A stretch of DNA of 64,000 nucleotides from Spirodela intermedia (taxonomy: Eukaryota > Streptophyta > Magnoliopsida > Alismatales > Araceae). This document shows, piece by piece, positions 1-12,699 of the stretch (positions are counted from its first letter, which is position 1; every line of letters begins with the position of its first letter). The position numbers and the translations under genes were made by a program. The stretch covers positions 755,001 through 819,000 of the forward strand of contig LR746278.1 in the NCBI GenBank assembly GCA_902729315.2. The letters are read 5' to 3'. The notes beneath the pieces were generated by a model. The model was given only the letters and a program-made list of their open reading frames with translations. It was not told the origin of the DNA and searched no databases.

Positions 1-948
1 AATTAACGGAAAGAAATAAAAATGTTCAACCATATCATTGAATGGGTAGTGAAAGAGAAATAATTTGTAGATGATTAGAAGTAAATGATCTTAGGAATGA
101 CCCCCTTGTAGGCTGCCCGTCTGATGCAGGGTTAGTTAGTGCTTCTTGTTTACAATTAGTTGTCACCACAGTCGAAATTTATAGTGCATACTGTCACAAT
201 CATTTGCTCTTACAATTACAGCATCAATCAGTCAGTTTATCATTATTATTGTTATAGTCCATTGTACCACAATTTGACACAATGGAGTTATTGAAAAAGT
301 ACAATTATTTGCTAATATGTTTACATTTCGTGTATCATTATTATAGAAAATATGGTAAACATCCACACATTTCTCTTTCTATTGTTTTATTGAATGAGCA
401 AGTCATGTTGTAATAATCATGAACCACAACACGGTTCGCATTTACATCACAATACAGTGACATGGATTGATGCGTTTGGATTGGCCTGCGTCAACAAACC
501 ATGTTAAATATTGCAATACACATATCCATTTAGTATTTTCAGCTAGTGTCTATCCTGATATCCTGGGTGATGACACAGTACCAGTGTTCTTTTGCCTATT
601 TTGGAGTCCTGTCATGAGTTTGATCTAGATGTATTATTATTGTACTCTTGCGATCCACCCGTTTTCTAGAAATAAAAATGGCGGTTTGCATTTCTTAAAA
701 CTTTTAAAGCGGGGGTTTTATGATTGGTAGTTTCATTATGGTACACCTGAATTTTAATTGATCTTTGGTGAACTTAAAATGCATTTACGTGATCTAGTCC
801 TTATAGGTTCTTGTATACATTGTCTTTTTCCACAGCTTTTTCAACTTCTACAGAGACCGTTTTTTCTCTTGTTCATCATTATATATTTAAAATTTGCACA
901 GTGGAAAACATGTCAACAATGGAATTTACTGTATTTTTCTTTTTTTAG
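1..948 (+). other. Intron sequence of pyridoxal kinase
   Basis: AT-rich sequence without a recognisable exon, ending in a pyrimidine tract and AG just before the exon at 949. A 100-codon open frame at 758-1060 overlaps that exon in another frame and resembles nothing known to me. The 5' exon and promoter lie outside the window. Confidence 0.7.
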
Positions 949-3900
949 GGATATGTTGGCAACAAATCAGCTGTTTTCCCACTTCAACTACTTGGGTATG
1001 ACGTGGATCCAATCAATTCAGTGCAATTTTCTAATCATACAGGCAAGCTTCTTTACATAGTATCCTCCCGTCCATCTCATAAATAAGGCAAAGTTAATTT
1101 ATTTGTTTCTCTTTTGCATGTTATCTAGGTACAAAGCTCTTATGTGAAGCCTAGTTTTAATTACCCAAGTTTTTTGCAGGTTATCCAACATTTAAGGGGC
1201 AGGTCCTAGATGGCGAACAACTTTGGGATCTGATAGAAGGTCTTGAAGCGAACAATCTATTGTATTACACCCATCTGTTGACAGGTATGCTATAGGATAT
1301 CTTCTATCCTGGCTAGAATAAATTTTAGTCAGAGTTTTCCAAGGTATTTATTTCTATAGTTGATACTTTTTTGATTTTCAGCCAAATCTAGGGTCTGTAT
1401 TGGGTCCTATTTCTTCATGCCTTTGTCCTGGCAAACCCAGAAGCACAGTGAAAATGTTACCTATCATGATGCGTTTTTATGAAAATACACGATCACATAT
1501 ATTAAAATATACATCATATACATGAGACTGCTCCTTAAAATATTTATATTAGCATAATAATAAATTTCGATCTGTCCAACCTTTCTGTAGAATACATGGT
1601 AGAGCTCCTAAGAGCATGAGAATCATAAAAATGATATTTTTTATGTTTTACCATTGAAAATCATCATAATATATCATTTCATCTGTCACAGTCTTGCCTG
1701 ACCTCCGGTTTTTGAGCAGACTCATTGGGAAACGGAAGATGTGACCACATAACATACTTTAAATTGCCTTATTCTCTGCGCAATTTAATGTCCTTGCGCT
1801 ATACATCTTACATAATTTGATCCCATGGGTCTGACGTTATCATAATAAGGTTAGGTTGCGGTGATGAGCGCTGCCCAGGAAATTTTTCTCGCTTTACCCA
1901 TGAAATTAGCTATGCAGCATCACATCTCATTTTCCTTTTTCCTCTTTCTTTAATTTGGTGGTAAGTCATTAGAATCTTGTTCAAAAGGGTTTAGCCTTCG
2001 AATTTTATCACTCAGATTTGCCATATTTTGACTGAGCTAAGTCAATCTTGTGAACTTGACTCCAGTAACACTAATTATTCCCTCATGCCCAGTTGGAATC
2101 GGATGACTCTTCAAGTTACGATTTTTTCAGGCCTTTTTAGTTCAAATGTAATTTTCTTTGGGTGTGGGATAAAATCCTTTTATTTTGATGGTTATACCTC
2201 AATGAAGGAAACTGTGTGATATGAATCGTTTTTATATTTGATATATTCACTGAATACTGCTATTATGGCTCATCACGAGTTGGTTCCTCTTGCAGGCTAC
2301 ATAGGTTCTGTCTCATTTCTTGATACGATATTAAAGGTTGTAGAAAAACTTCGTTCAGTAAATCCTGGCCTTATTTATGGTAAGTATAGCTGAAGGGTGT
2401 TTTACAAATAAGTTGTGATTTTTGAAGAAAGAATCATGTAATCCCATGTTTACCAGTTGTCAGTGGTCAATTTAATAAGAAAAGCAAGAAATAGTTAATA
2501 CCCCTTTATAACATGTAGGAATGCTCATTCTTTTTTGAATTTATAATGAGCTGTCAATGTGCATTTGGAATAGATGAATCTTTCATTAATTTGAGGTCAA
2601 AGTGTTTCTAAATGAATATGTTGTCTATTAAAGTGCGAAGGGAAAAGGGTGGAAGTGAAGGTCACCAAGTTTTGAGAATGCTTTGTAATGCCTAATGTTT
2701 TGCTCTGCAAAAGCAGTACAGTTCTGTTATTTATAAACTATTCTCAAGCTTCGTGTGCGTGTGTGTGTGTGCATTTATGTGTATATATCTTTACACTGAC
2801 ACATAGATTGATATGTTTTTATTTTCTCTCCTGACTCTTGACATTATTAAAGTTAAATTGTCTCCACAGTCTCATCTTTCTTTCCTCACTGAGACGCAAG
2901 CTGCTTTCTCCAAGTATGCTTGTGGATGTTTTGGAGAATGCTGTCACTACCACTCATTCTTCCACCTAGACCTTGAGCGTCTTCTTTGCAGATTTCAGAC
3001 TCCAGTCTACATGTATCTCATTATGAAGCATTCGCCGCCATCAGAATTTCCTCATTTGTGAGTCTATAAACGGATATAGGTAATGAGTACCAAAAGGAAG
3101 ATGAACCGCAGGAACAGTGCTCTGTGACCTGCTGAAATATCCCGCTTCTAGAAGCAATACTGCTCCTGACTTTTTATCAGGAGAACTCATAAGAAAATTA
3201 ATGGCAACTTTAGATGATTTAGATATTCACAATTATTGTGGAGTTAGTTTCGTTTTGGAACAAGCAAATTAGGCCGACTGATACTGCGCATTTGAGTTTC
3301 ATTGGCCAACAGCTGTGGGTGATGAAGAAATTTACTAACTTAATTGGGACTTAAACAAGTTACCTACAACTTAGGTGGTGTGAGCTAGCATTGTTTTGTT
3401 ACTTACTGAGTTTGCCTCAGAGCTGGACAGCTTTGGTTTCTCTATAGAGGGGTATTTTTTTATCTTTGATTATATTTGTCTAATTGTTGAAAAATTCCTT
3501 TGTAGTTTGTGATCCAGTTATGGGTGATGAAGGAAAGCTATATGTCCCTTCACAGCTAGTGTCGGTCTACCGTGAGAAGGTGATTGATTTATTTTATTAT
3601 AGATAAATGTTTATGTTTATGCTATTCATTCTGTCTGGGAAATTGAAATTTATGCAGCACTTTCTTAGTAATAAATTGAATTTCAAAATTTACCTATATG
3701 ACCTTCTCAATTACCTTCTTTGTTTGTTAGTAGATATATAAGGTACAAGAGAACCCATGAATCAGGGAATTTTCTTCAGCAGGAACATTTGCAAGAAATG
3801 GAAAATCTGGGCATGAGTCTCTGCACTTATTGCAAATGAAATATTGGAAAACAGTTCTTTTTTTAAAAGAACTTTTTTGAGACTTGGGAGTTTTAAGGGA

Positions 3901-6900
3901 TTTCCATATAGCCTATGATTATGTGAATCAGAAGCTAACCTTGGTGTGTTGGAAAGTCGTTCTTTCCTCATTAAGGACCTCTCTGTTTGGTGGGCGAAAA
4001 CTAGCACATTTTGACCAGTTCTATTAAGAACTTTCTGCTTTCATCGATGTTCTGGCTTTTGGGTTATTTAGAGAAGGAAAAGCCTTGATAATTCTGGGAG
4101 ATTGAGAGTGGCCTTTTGAATATCATTGCTTGGCAGACATTGTTCTAGCTCAGCTTGCTTAGGGGCCCACAAGCGTTTCGGGCTTTGTGACCACAGATAC
4201 TCGTGGTTTTAACTGAGTTGGCTATCCATGAGTAGGGTTTGTAAACGTGGGGTATCTCATGACCAGGCTAGCAAATTTGGACCTACTAATAATCTAATTG
4301 GGTATCGAATCTTGCCTGAGTCGCTTGGTTAAAAAATCATATAAACTTTGAAAGAAATGTAAACCCCGGATTATATTTTACCCATTTTATCAAAAACTGT
4401 AAAGAAAATTTATCTAGTACATATTTACAAAAGTAAAACTCTTGACCTCCTCTTCGAACCTAATTCCACTTCTCTTTTATCATAGGCATGGCTTGGCTAT
4501 GATTCCAGAGAAAAATTGTGGATAGACGGGGCAGAGCTAGGCTGTGGAGAATACTGGAAGAAGATGAAATGAAAAGAAGTAACATTGACAAATATTACAT
4601 AAATGTTGTTTGATGGTTGCGACCATCTGTTATAGGAGTTACTGCACTAATAATGGCAAACAACAAGCCACAAGGAGTGGTAGCAGTCGCAGAATGGTTT
4701 ACCTTCTTTCTCTTTTTTTTCCATTTTTTTCTTTTCTAGTGTTTCTTCTTTCGTGGCTCTGTCTGCAATAGAAAAACTAAGAACCCCAGAGTGGCTGTCT
4801 TCCGAAAGTGTCCAGCCCCAATTACAATCCTAAGAAGAGTTTTGGTCACATTGATCACAGCGGAGTTAGTTTTGGGTCCTTCTGAGCAAGGTGTGGCTTC
4901 TAAGTCATTATCAATAAGATGATGAACAATGGTCATTCATTATCGATAAATAATTTTTGTAGAATTCTGATTTATATTTTGAACCAGAAGCAGTGCTGTG
5001 TAAGCAGGTCAGTTTCGGGAGGCAGTGAAGAAACCAGAGATAGAATTGAGGGATGCAGTCACGTGCCCCTTCAGTAGATTTATTATCTTATATTTTTGGA
5101 AAATCGGAAAGTTATATTGTCTGCTTTTAGGTGTTCATCAGATGGAGTTACATTTAGCCTCATCTAGAGTTGGGATTCTGGTCTTTTTTATGTTCGACTT
5201 TGTTAGGTTGGTCCCGAGTATCAACATGATAAGAACCCAGATCAAAGAACTACGAATAATTCGTATTAGATGAAAGGAACAATCTCTAGAACAGAAATAT
5301 CAAAGATAAAGCACACTAAAAGAACCCAGAACAGATAGAGGGTCGCATACAACCTTCCAACCCTTTCTCCTAGATGCACGAGATACTAACCGATTTTTCT
5401 TTCTCCCCCTCCTTCCTGATCAGCCCATCCTTATATCCTCTCCTTTCCCTCTCTTATTTAGGCAGTTAGTCTCCTGCCATAACTGCTCTTGTCATAACCG
5501 CTCTTTGCCATAACTGTTCCTTGTCATATTGTTCCTTGCCATAACTGCGCCTTCCCTCAATCATGCTAACCGTTATTGACTTATTGGGCTTTGGGCCTTC
5601 TTCCTTCTAGCATATGTGCGTGGAGCCTTATCACAACATCTTTCCATTTTCTGGGGTGTTGGTTTTCTATTTAAGTGGTGCATTGTGGCATGTTTCATTT
5701 TCAGAAAATAGTTATCTAAATGGTTGGTGTTATTGATTACCTAGTAGTTTCGTCTTATTATACAACAGTTCTAGTGTCACACTTATGTTAGGTTTCCATC
5801 TTTTCTTTATCATACCAATCTCGTAATCCTAACTTTGAACTACACATTTTCTTGGTAGAAGATTTACTATTTGCATTAAACTAGACAATATGATATGCCT
5901 AAGTATCAAGTCTCACAATGAAGTTTCAACGCCCTTGATAATCAGCCTTCTTTAGAAGCTATATTATGTGAATTATACCTCATAAGAGTATATTTTTTAG
6001 GTTGTTCCAGTTGCCTCAATGCTGACACCTAACCAATTTGAAGCTGAGCAGCTTACAGGATTCAGGTATTCTTTTCTTTCTTGCGTTTTCCTCTGCTTGC
6101 TTGATATCTGTCAGTTTTTTCCAGTGTCTTTAATTTTCCACCTTAGCGATATAGTTCGACCGTTAGCACACTCAGTATCTGTGTTTCCTTCGTTTTCCAT
6201 TCCAAATCACATATGGTCTTTGTCTTTGAAACGCTTCTACTCTTCTTGGATTGATCTGACGTTTGTTGTCATCAATGAAAATGCATCCTTCATTTCGTCA
6301 AGATATATTTAACTTGGGTGTTTGTTTATATGTAGAATTTCTTCAGAGAAAGATGGATTGGAAGCATGCCGTGTCCTTCACGAAGCAGGACCTTCTAAGG
6401 TCTGTCTTTTATCAAACATAAACGTCTCTTTGGGGCATGTATAGGCTCTGTTTTGTAGCAAATCTTAGAATTGGTTGTAGGGTCTGCTTTGAATCATCTA
6501 TAGTACGTCATAGGATTCGGTGACCAAATCTCGGTTTGCATACGACTTTGATCATTCATTGCCTTTGCATACCCTTTACATGGACGGTATGGACAGTTTA
6601 TATAATCTCTGTGGTATGCAACAAGTCCCCACAAGGAAAGAAAAGGCTAGCTGAAGAGTTACAAAAACTAGGGAGGATCATCATACTTCGTCCTGATTCA
6701 AAACTAGTGTTTCCAACTTCCTTTTACGAAAACAGGGGAGCCAGAAAACAGTGGAGTTCAGCTCTACTGTAGAAGCTTTCTTTTGCATTCAGATGTCAAA
6801 GATATGAGTGCCTAGATTCCCATTCCCAATAGCAGTAAGAGTTCATCATTGGAGGTGAAGAAATCACAAAAAATCTAGTTATTCACCTTTGGAGTAAAGA

Positions 6901-9647
6901 AAATATAATCAAATTAGTATGTTACAGACACTATGCCCCTAAAGCAAACCAGAAAACACCGTGTATAGAAAGCATTCTGAAATAATGATGGACTGGGAAC
7001 TCCTATTTCATTCACTTCCTTAATTCTTTTGAGCAAAGCTTCTCTCTCACTTTCGAACAAAAACGCGCCCAGCATCAGTTTCAGTTTTTGTCAATTCACT
7101 AGTCGACCATTTTTTGTTTCAACGACAGCCACACTGCTCAATTATTACATCCATGACAGATTTTTTAATAAGCATAAGATCTTCCGACTATTTTTAATTG
7201 TCTCATTTTGATTCATTTACATGGGACATTCGTCCTTTGCTTCTAGGTATATAAAATTCTTCGAAATTTTACTCATTTCAGATTGTAATTACCAGCCTAA
7301 ATATGGATGGACATCTCTTTCTGATTGGCAGCCATCTGAAATCAAAGGTAATTTTTCACATATGCTGAAATGTCAGCAATGTCAATGAAATATTCTTTTT
7401 CTGCAATTTCATTGAAAGTTACGGATGGCCCAATCAGGCTAGGCTCATTTGCCTAGACCACGAAATATTATTGCCATGCTTAGCACCTCCGAATGTCAGG
7501 GATCAGTCTGCACATTGTTCGCACACAAGTATTTGCTGTTTCTGTAGCTATTTTTGTGGCACTGCTTTCCTGCCAGTTTTAAGTAAATTTCTAAAATATT
7601 TTTTGGACTAATCGTACGAATCTACTGTTGAGCGTTCCATCGTCCACATTCAACTATGAAAAAAAATCATGTAATTTTCCAGATTTTTTTTCTTTCGACT
7701 ATCCCAAGTTCTCCAAATTTCTAAAAATGTCCTTCAGCCCTATGTTTACGTTTTTGGTCCTGTGTTTCAGCCACTGTTAAGGCAACGATAGCATGAACAA
7801 CCTGGATCTGAATTTTTGTGTGTAGCTTTACAGTCCCATTTTTAAAGCTAGCCTCATTTTGTTTTGATCCAGACAATATATATTCTTATCTTGTTGTCCA
7901 TGTAGTGGTCCTGAAAACAGAATAGATTCAATCTGGGTAACACACGCCAGAACCTGCTGAATTTTTCAGGGATCATGCTGCAGGGATTCATTCATAGGGA
8001 TTCATGCCTCAATATGAAATGATTGAGAACGCCAGAACTGACCAGTCCTTGCCTGAACATGATGGTCCGGACCGAGTTGGTATCATCTGTCCTAGATCCA
8101 GGAGTGCTTCCAATTTTTAAACCCAGGATAGCAACCGATGCCAAATGTGTATGAAGTCAGTGAAAAATCAAGATACCCCATCAAGATTTGCATCAAATGT
8201 GCTTGGTTTGGATTTACTGCTGAAAGAGGAAACATCAGCGCAATTAGGTCACTTAAAAGAAGTGAACTGACGTTGTTAAACTGATCACTAAAAGCAGACG
8301 AAGTGATTACATGGAGCCGAGAATTTGTGAAGCCATGCTGTAATCTGTGGCACTTGAAAGAGTGTGACTTTGACTTAGGCTCCATAATTTCGTAGACCAG
8401 CTGTATTTTTATGGATATTACCAAACTCTGTGCATGCTAAGAAAAATCTTCTTTCCGCCAATTCTGTCTGTAAAACAGTAATCCCATGCTCCAGCACATG
8501 TACCCGTGAAATGTAGATTGCGTGCAGAAGCACAGTTCTTCACTTCATAACTCGTTTATGTCACTATCCCTTGGAGGGTTTCTCTCATTTCTCAAGAACA
8601 ATTTCTTTTCTTTTTTCTTTTTTTTCAGGGCCATCCTCCGGAACAGTTCAAAATTGTGATACCTAAGATTCCTTCATACTTCACTGTAAGCGTCGACATC
8701 CTAAATAGTATGACAATGTATGACCTCTGAACCTATGATGGCAGTTGACAGTTCTTGGAGCTTGTCGCAGGTTGATGGACTTGTGGCATACATTCTACCT
8801 TTTCTTTATCCACCGTTCATATATAGATATAAATTGGCATTTCCTTTGGCTGAGTGTGCTTGGTGCATGAACTTCACATATGAGATGTTTTTCATTGTTC
8901 TTTGATAAATATATTTAAAAATATTTAAAAACCTTATCGTCGTTGCCATTTAATTTTTCTTCTGTTCTTCCCTAATTAGTTATTTACTTTCGTGATTTGA
9001 AGGGAACCGGAGATCTGATGACTGCGCTTCTACTCGGATGGAGTAATGTAAGCCCTTCATGCGTCTGACGTCCATCTGGGAACAACTTCCTATGCTTTTA
9101 ACGGGGGTTAGAAATAATTGCATTTTTTTTTTACTTTTTCTAGAAATCTCCAGATGATCTGGGCAAAGCATCAGAACTCGCAGTAGCAAGTTTGCAGGTA
9201 TTTTTTTGGATTTTTTGATATATTATTTCTAATTAAACTTTCCTCCTCCTTGCCGAATATCTCTCATTGATATTTCTCTTCTCGCCTCCGGAATTTTAAT
9301 TATACAAGAATTCGTTTTTAAAAAAATTCCAAACATCATGAATTTCGCGGCCAGAAAATATATCTCAAGATCTATTACAAAAAAGCATTTTTTTTATAAC
9401 TTTGGGTTTGTGCCGAAAATGAGGAAAGCAAAATAATTCAGCCCTCGAGATACTGCAATGGGCTTCAGGTATTGCTCGATGATTCTGTCTCGATCGTCCC
9501 ATGCAGGCGCTACTGCAACGAACAGTGGCGGACTACGAAAAAGTGGGGTTCGATCCCAAGTCCAGCAGCCTGGAGATCAGGCTGATTCAGAGCCAGGACG
9601 ACATCCGCCACCCGTTGGTGAGGTTCAAGGCGGAGAGATACAGCTGA
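949..9647 (+). CDS. PDXK: Pyridoxal kinase (SOS4/PDXK type), first exon outside window
   Basis: This enzyme phosphorylates pyridoxal, pyridoxine and pyridoxamine with ATP in the vitamin B6 salvage pathway. Exons read from splice sites are 949-1042, 1180-1284, 2296-2379, 3506-3579, 6001-6065, 6336-6399, 7282-7347, 8629-8685, 9003-9047, 9144-9197 and 9507-9647. Together they give 282 residues plus a stop, always in frame. The first visible exon begins [18 protein letters not shown], the family's substrate-lid region. [27 protein letters not shown] and the anion-hole/catalytic motif [13 protein letters not shown] follow in order. The start codon and the segment ending SIQSHTVQ in homologues must lie before base 1, so the gene is cut by the window edge and not broken. 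The first visible intron (from 1043) has a GC donor. Intron 3580-6000 is long and holds a small minisatellite. Family assignment is certain; exon ends are very likely right. Confidence 0.95.
5471..5556. repeat. Short degenerate minisatellite (CATAACTG units) in intron
   Basis: Several imperfect copies of a unit of about 15-18 bases, consensus near TTGCCATAACTGCTCC, sit in the 2.4 kb intron of pyridoxal kinase. The surrounding pyrimidine-rich stretch (about 5340-5640) may be a remnant of a repeat element. No coding function is visible. Confidence 0.6.
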
Positions 9648-9976
9648 CGGCCCGGCCCGATCGGCAGATTCTTTCCTAGATTCCCGCCGCCACCCTTGAT
9701 AGAACATCCCAAGGATCTTCCATCGGAACCCACTTGTTCAGTTTTTATTTCCACCAAAATCTTGTACTCTTGTTTGTGTGTTCGTTCCATGAGGATAAGC
9801 ATGATCTCAATAAGATGTGAGCTCAATAATTCATTTTCTGTGTTTTCTATGAAATCAGAATCTCCCGCATTCTGGGAGAATTTGCATCATTCATTATCTC
9901 TCTCTGTCTGAGATATATATATATATATATAAATCTTTCTGCTTTCACTTATTTCAAATATGTTACACATATTTAT

Positions 9977-10014
<38 letters not shown>

Positions 10015-10517
10015 CACTTTTTCATGTTCTTGATTTTCTGAGGCAGGCACCCTGCTTATTGAGATCTCTAGATGTTGGCAGTGTAATTGGGAAAAACGAG
10101 CAAATATTGTCAAGGAATATGTTTGTGGTTAATAAAAAAATATATTGAATTAAGTAATGAGAAAAATAAGAACCATCTCGAGTCGAGCCCTCAGCATAGT
10201 TAAATCTCATTAATTGAAAGAATAAATAGATACATATTGAACGGGTACGTTGGAAAAAATACAATAATTACTCTGTATAAAGAGAGATAATCACAATTTC
10301 AATCGTTTTACAAGCAAGCTTAGGCACGTCGAAGAGGTTCTTCCTTGCATCAGAATCCAATGGAATTCCCTTTTCAGGAAACTTGTTCCACCCGCTGAAG
10401 AATATTCCACCAACCAGTTGCATATGGAGTTCGGAGCGAGGAGAAGAGGAAGGAAGATATGGGAAGAGAGAGAAGAGAGGAGGCTTGTCTCCTCCTCCTC
10501 CGCCATCGTCTCCAAAA
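9648..10517. other. Spacer between convergent genes, with AT and GA microsatellites
   Basis: This holds the 3' UTR of pyridoxal kinase (AATAA-like signals near 9730-9840), an (AT)n tract at about 9912-9931, a (GA)n tract at about 9979-10012, and the 3' UTR of the oxidase on the minus strand. I see no gene here. Confidence 0.7.
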
Positions 10518-12458
10518 TTAGGAGACGAGCTTCAATGGCCGAATCATCCCGTTACCTTCGTGGTCGAGAATCTGCAAGGAGAAGCAGGAGGGAAGCCATC
10601 CATGAGAGTAAGGAGAGACGATCCACGAGAAAACCCTAGCGGAAGGAAGGACGGAAGAGTACTCACGTGGCAGTGGTAGACGTAACCGGGCTCTGCGGTG
10701 GCGTCGAAGGGGAAGGGTTTGTCCCCCTCCACCAGGGTGAACTTGACGATGACGCTGGTCATGTTTCCGGGTTCGATCTTCACGGCATTCTTCCACGTCT
10801 TCTCGTATTCCGGAACGCGGACGAGGTCGCCGGCGGCGTGGGCTCTGACGTTACACTTCAGCGCGTCCTTCTTCCTCACCATGCAGCTCTTGAAGGCCTC
10901 CAGCTCCAAAAGTCCCTGTACCTTGATGGCCCTGAACGAAGCCAGATGGATATGGAGCGGGTGGTTGTCCTCCGTGAGGTTTATGACATTCCACAGCTCT
11001 GTCGTCCCCGGCTTCGGCGTCTCCGTCACCGGATCCAGCAGGGTCAGCCCGTTGATGTACAGCTGCACGGGCTGGCCGGAGACGTTGCTGATCTCTTCGT
11101 AGAGGGTGATGTACCTCGTCTTCGTGACATCCTTCAACGACGCCGGCGAGTAGCTCACCAGCTTCCGGGGGATCGTCGAGCAGTCCGCCGGCCGCGGGTT
11201 CCCGGGGACGACGACGAACTTCATCACCTTCCCGTCGAGCTCGCCCGGTTCGTCCCCACCGGGGAAGGGAAACTGCGCGTCGTTCTGGAGCTCAATCTCT
11301 CTGGTTTTTGATTTCGAGAAGTCGACGATCACGTCGGCGATCTCCGACGGAGCGAGTAGCAGACGGGAGGTGACCACCGGCTGTGGGAGGTAAGAGGAAT
11401 CCGAGGCCACGACGGTGAAGGGGAGCCCGTTGGAGAGGGAAAGCCCTAGATAGCGAGCGTTGCCGGCGTTGAGAATCCTCAGCCGATACTTGCGCCGCTG
11501 GACTTTCATGTACGGCCATGCCTTGCCGTTGACTGTGATGACATCGCCGAAGAACTCCGGGTGCCACTGCGGGTGCACGGAGGGGTCAACTCCTGTGGCG
11601 TTGAGGTACAGCGATCCGTCCTTGGTGAAGCTCCGGTCAGCGATCACCAGCTGCCGGTCGAACTCAATCCCCGACGGCAGGTTCAGCTTGGCGTCGAGCA
11701 CCGGGTCGCGGATGGTGTAAGTGCCGAGAAGGCCGGCCAAGAGGTTGGCAGGGATCATCCCCAGAGCATGATCGTGGTACCACAGGTTGCCGGAGTGCTG
11801 CACATTAGGGTACGTGTAGGTGGCGCGGCTCCATGCAGGGCCAGTCTCTTTAAAACCGGCGGTGAACCAGGCGAGGGCGCTACCGTCACTGTGGGGGGGG
11901 TTGACGCCACTGTGGAGGTGGACGACGGTGGGGACGCCGCCGCGCTTGGGGATGGCCGTGGGGATGGTGGGGTCCCAGGGGAGAAAATGTCGTCGGGGAA
12001 GAAAGTTGAGCCAGGTCACCGACAGGGGGACCCCTTGGATGGCTTCTATGGCCGGCCCGGGGAACGTTGCGGCGGCCTTGCTGGTTCCGTAGACGAACAC
12101 TTTGGTCGGAGGTAGATCACGGTGGAACTTCTGCACAGCAACGAAGATAGAATAGGAACTACATGTTCAGAGCCCAAGATGGGAGACTCTCGACCAATTA
12201 TAGCGTTACTCATAGAGGATCGAAGAGGTCACCCACCCAGTCCTTCTCGTACATTCCAATGGTGAGCTTCGTCGGAGTGACCGAGCCTTTGCTGATGGAG
12301 TACCCGTGCAGCCTCGGCATCTGAGGCAGCTCGTCGACGTACATCTTCAAGGACGCCGCAACCTCGCTAAGCGACTCCTCCGTGACCGGAGGGCCAGCGG
12401 CGGAAGAATAGTCGGAGTACACCAGAAATAGGAGAGGAAACCACAGCATGGCCCTCAT
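10518..12458 (-). CDS. LPR1: LPR1/LPR2-type multicopper oxidase (ferroxidase family)
   Basis: Plants use this secreted or ER-associated multicopper oxidase family in the root response to low phosphate, where LPR1 acts as a ferroxidase. Exons are 12237-12458, 10667-12130 and 10518-10571, giving 579 residues. I start at [14 protein letters not shown], which forms a signal peptide; no ATG lies upstream in frame within the exon. Copper motifs seen in order are HLHSG (about residue 146), WYHDHALG (about 195), HPLHIHL, and [15 protein letters not shown] at the C-terminus, the last completed by joining exons 2 and 3. The first motif is HLHGG in the Arabidopsis protein as I remember it, so Gly to Ser here is a small oddity, while the histidines remain. 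An 81-base intron at 12472-12552 appears to split the 5' UTR. A SKU5/laccase identity is unlikely because the first-exon junction and core match LPR. Confidence 0.93.
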
Positions 12459-12471
12459 CTTCTCCGGCAAC

Positions 12472-12552
12472 CTACAGAGGAATCAAGTGCAAAGAGTGTA
12501 AGCACGCTTTTCTGCACCGGACGCGAATTTATCGCAGAGTTCCTGATCATAC
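12472..12552 (-). other. Probable 5' UTR intron of the LPR1-like gene
   Basis: On the minus strand a donor AAG/GTATGA at 12552 and an acceptor CTCTGTAG/G at 12472 define an 81-base intron that ends 13 bases before the start codon. Leader introns are common in plants. This is read from splice consensus only. Confidence 0.6.
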
Positions 12553-12687
12553 CTTATTGGAACAGTGGAGGATTGGAAAGGAGATGACGAATAAGATAAG
12601 GGCTTCAGCGGGTCTTCTGTCTTGGAACAGTAGAGGCTTTGATGAGCGAGCAGGAATGATGACGGATATGGGTCTGTCTGAGAGCCC

Positions 12688-12695
12688 TATATATA
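12688..12695 (-). promoter_or_regulatory. TATA box of the LPR1-like gene
   Basis: TATATATA on the minus strand lies about 230 bases before the start codon. With the leader intron removed it would place transcription initiation near 12660, a normal plant spacing. No other TATA-like element lies as close. Confidence 0.6.
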
Positions 12696-12699
12696 CACC

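Noticed and set aside
9960-10148. Open frame with an RERERERE run
   Set aside because: Translation of a (GA)n microsatellite in a 3' spacer.
10667-11311. Long plus-strand open frames opposite the LPR1-like gene (also 11561-12115)
   Set aside because: They are antisense shadows in GC-rich coding DNA; the minus strand carries the copper-oxidase motifs and consistent splice sites.
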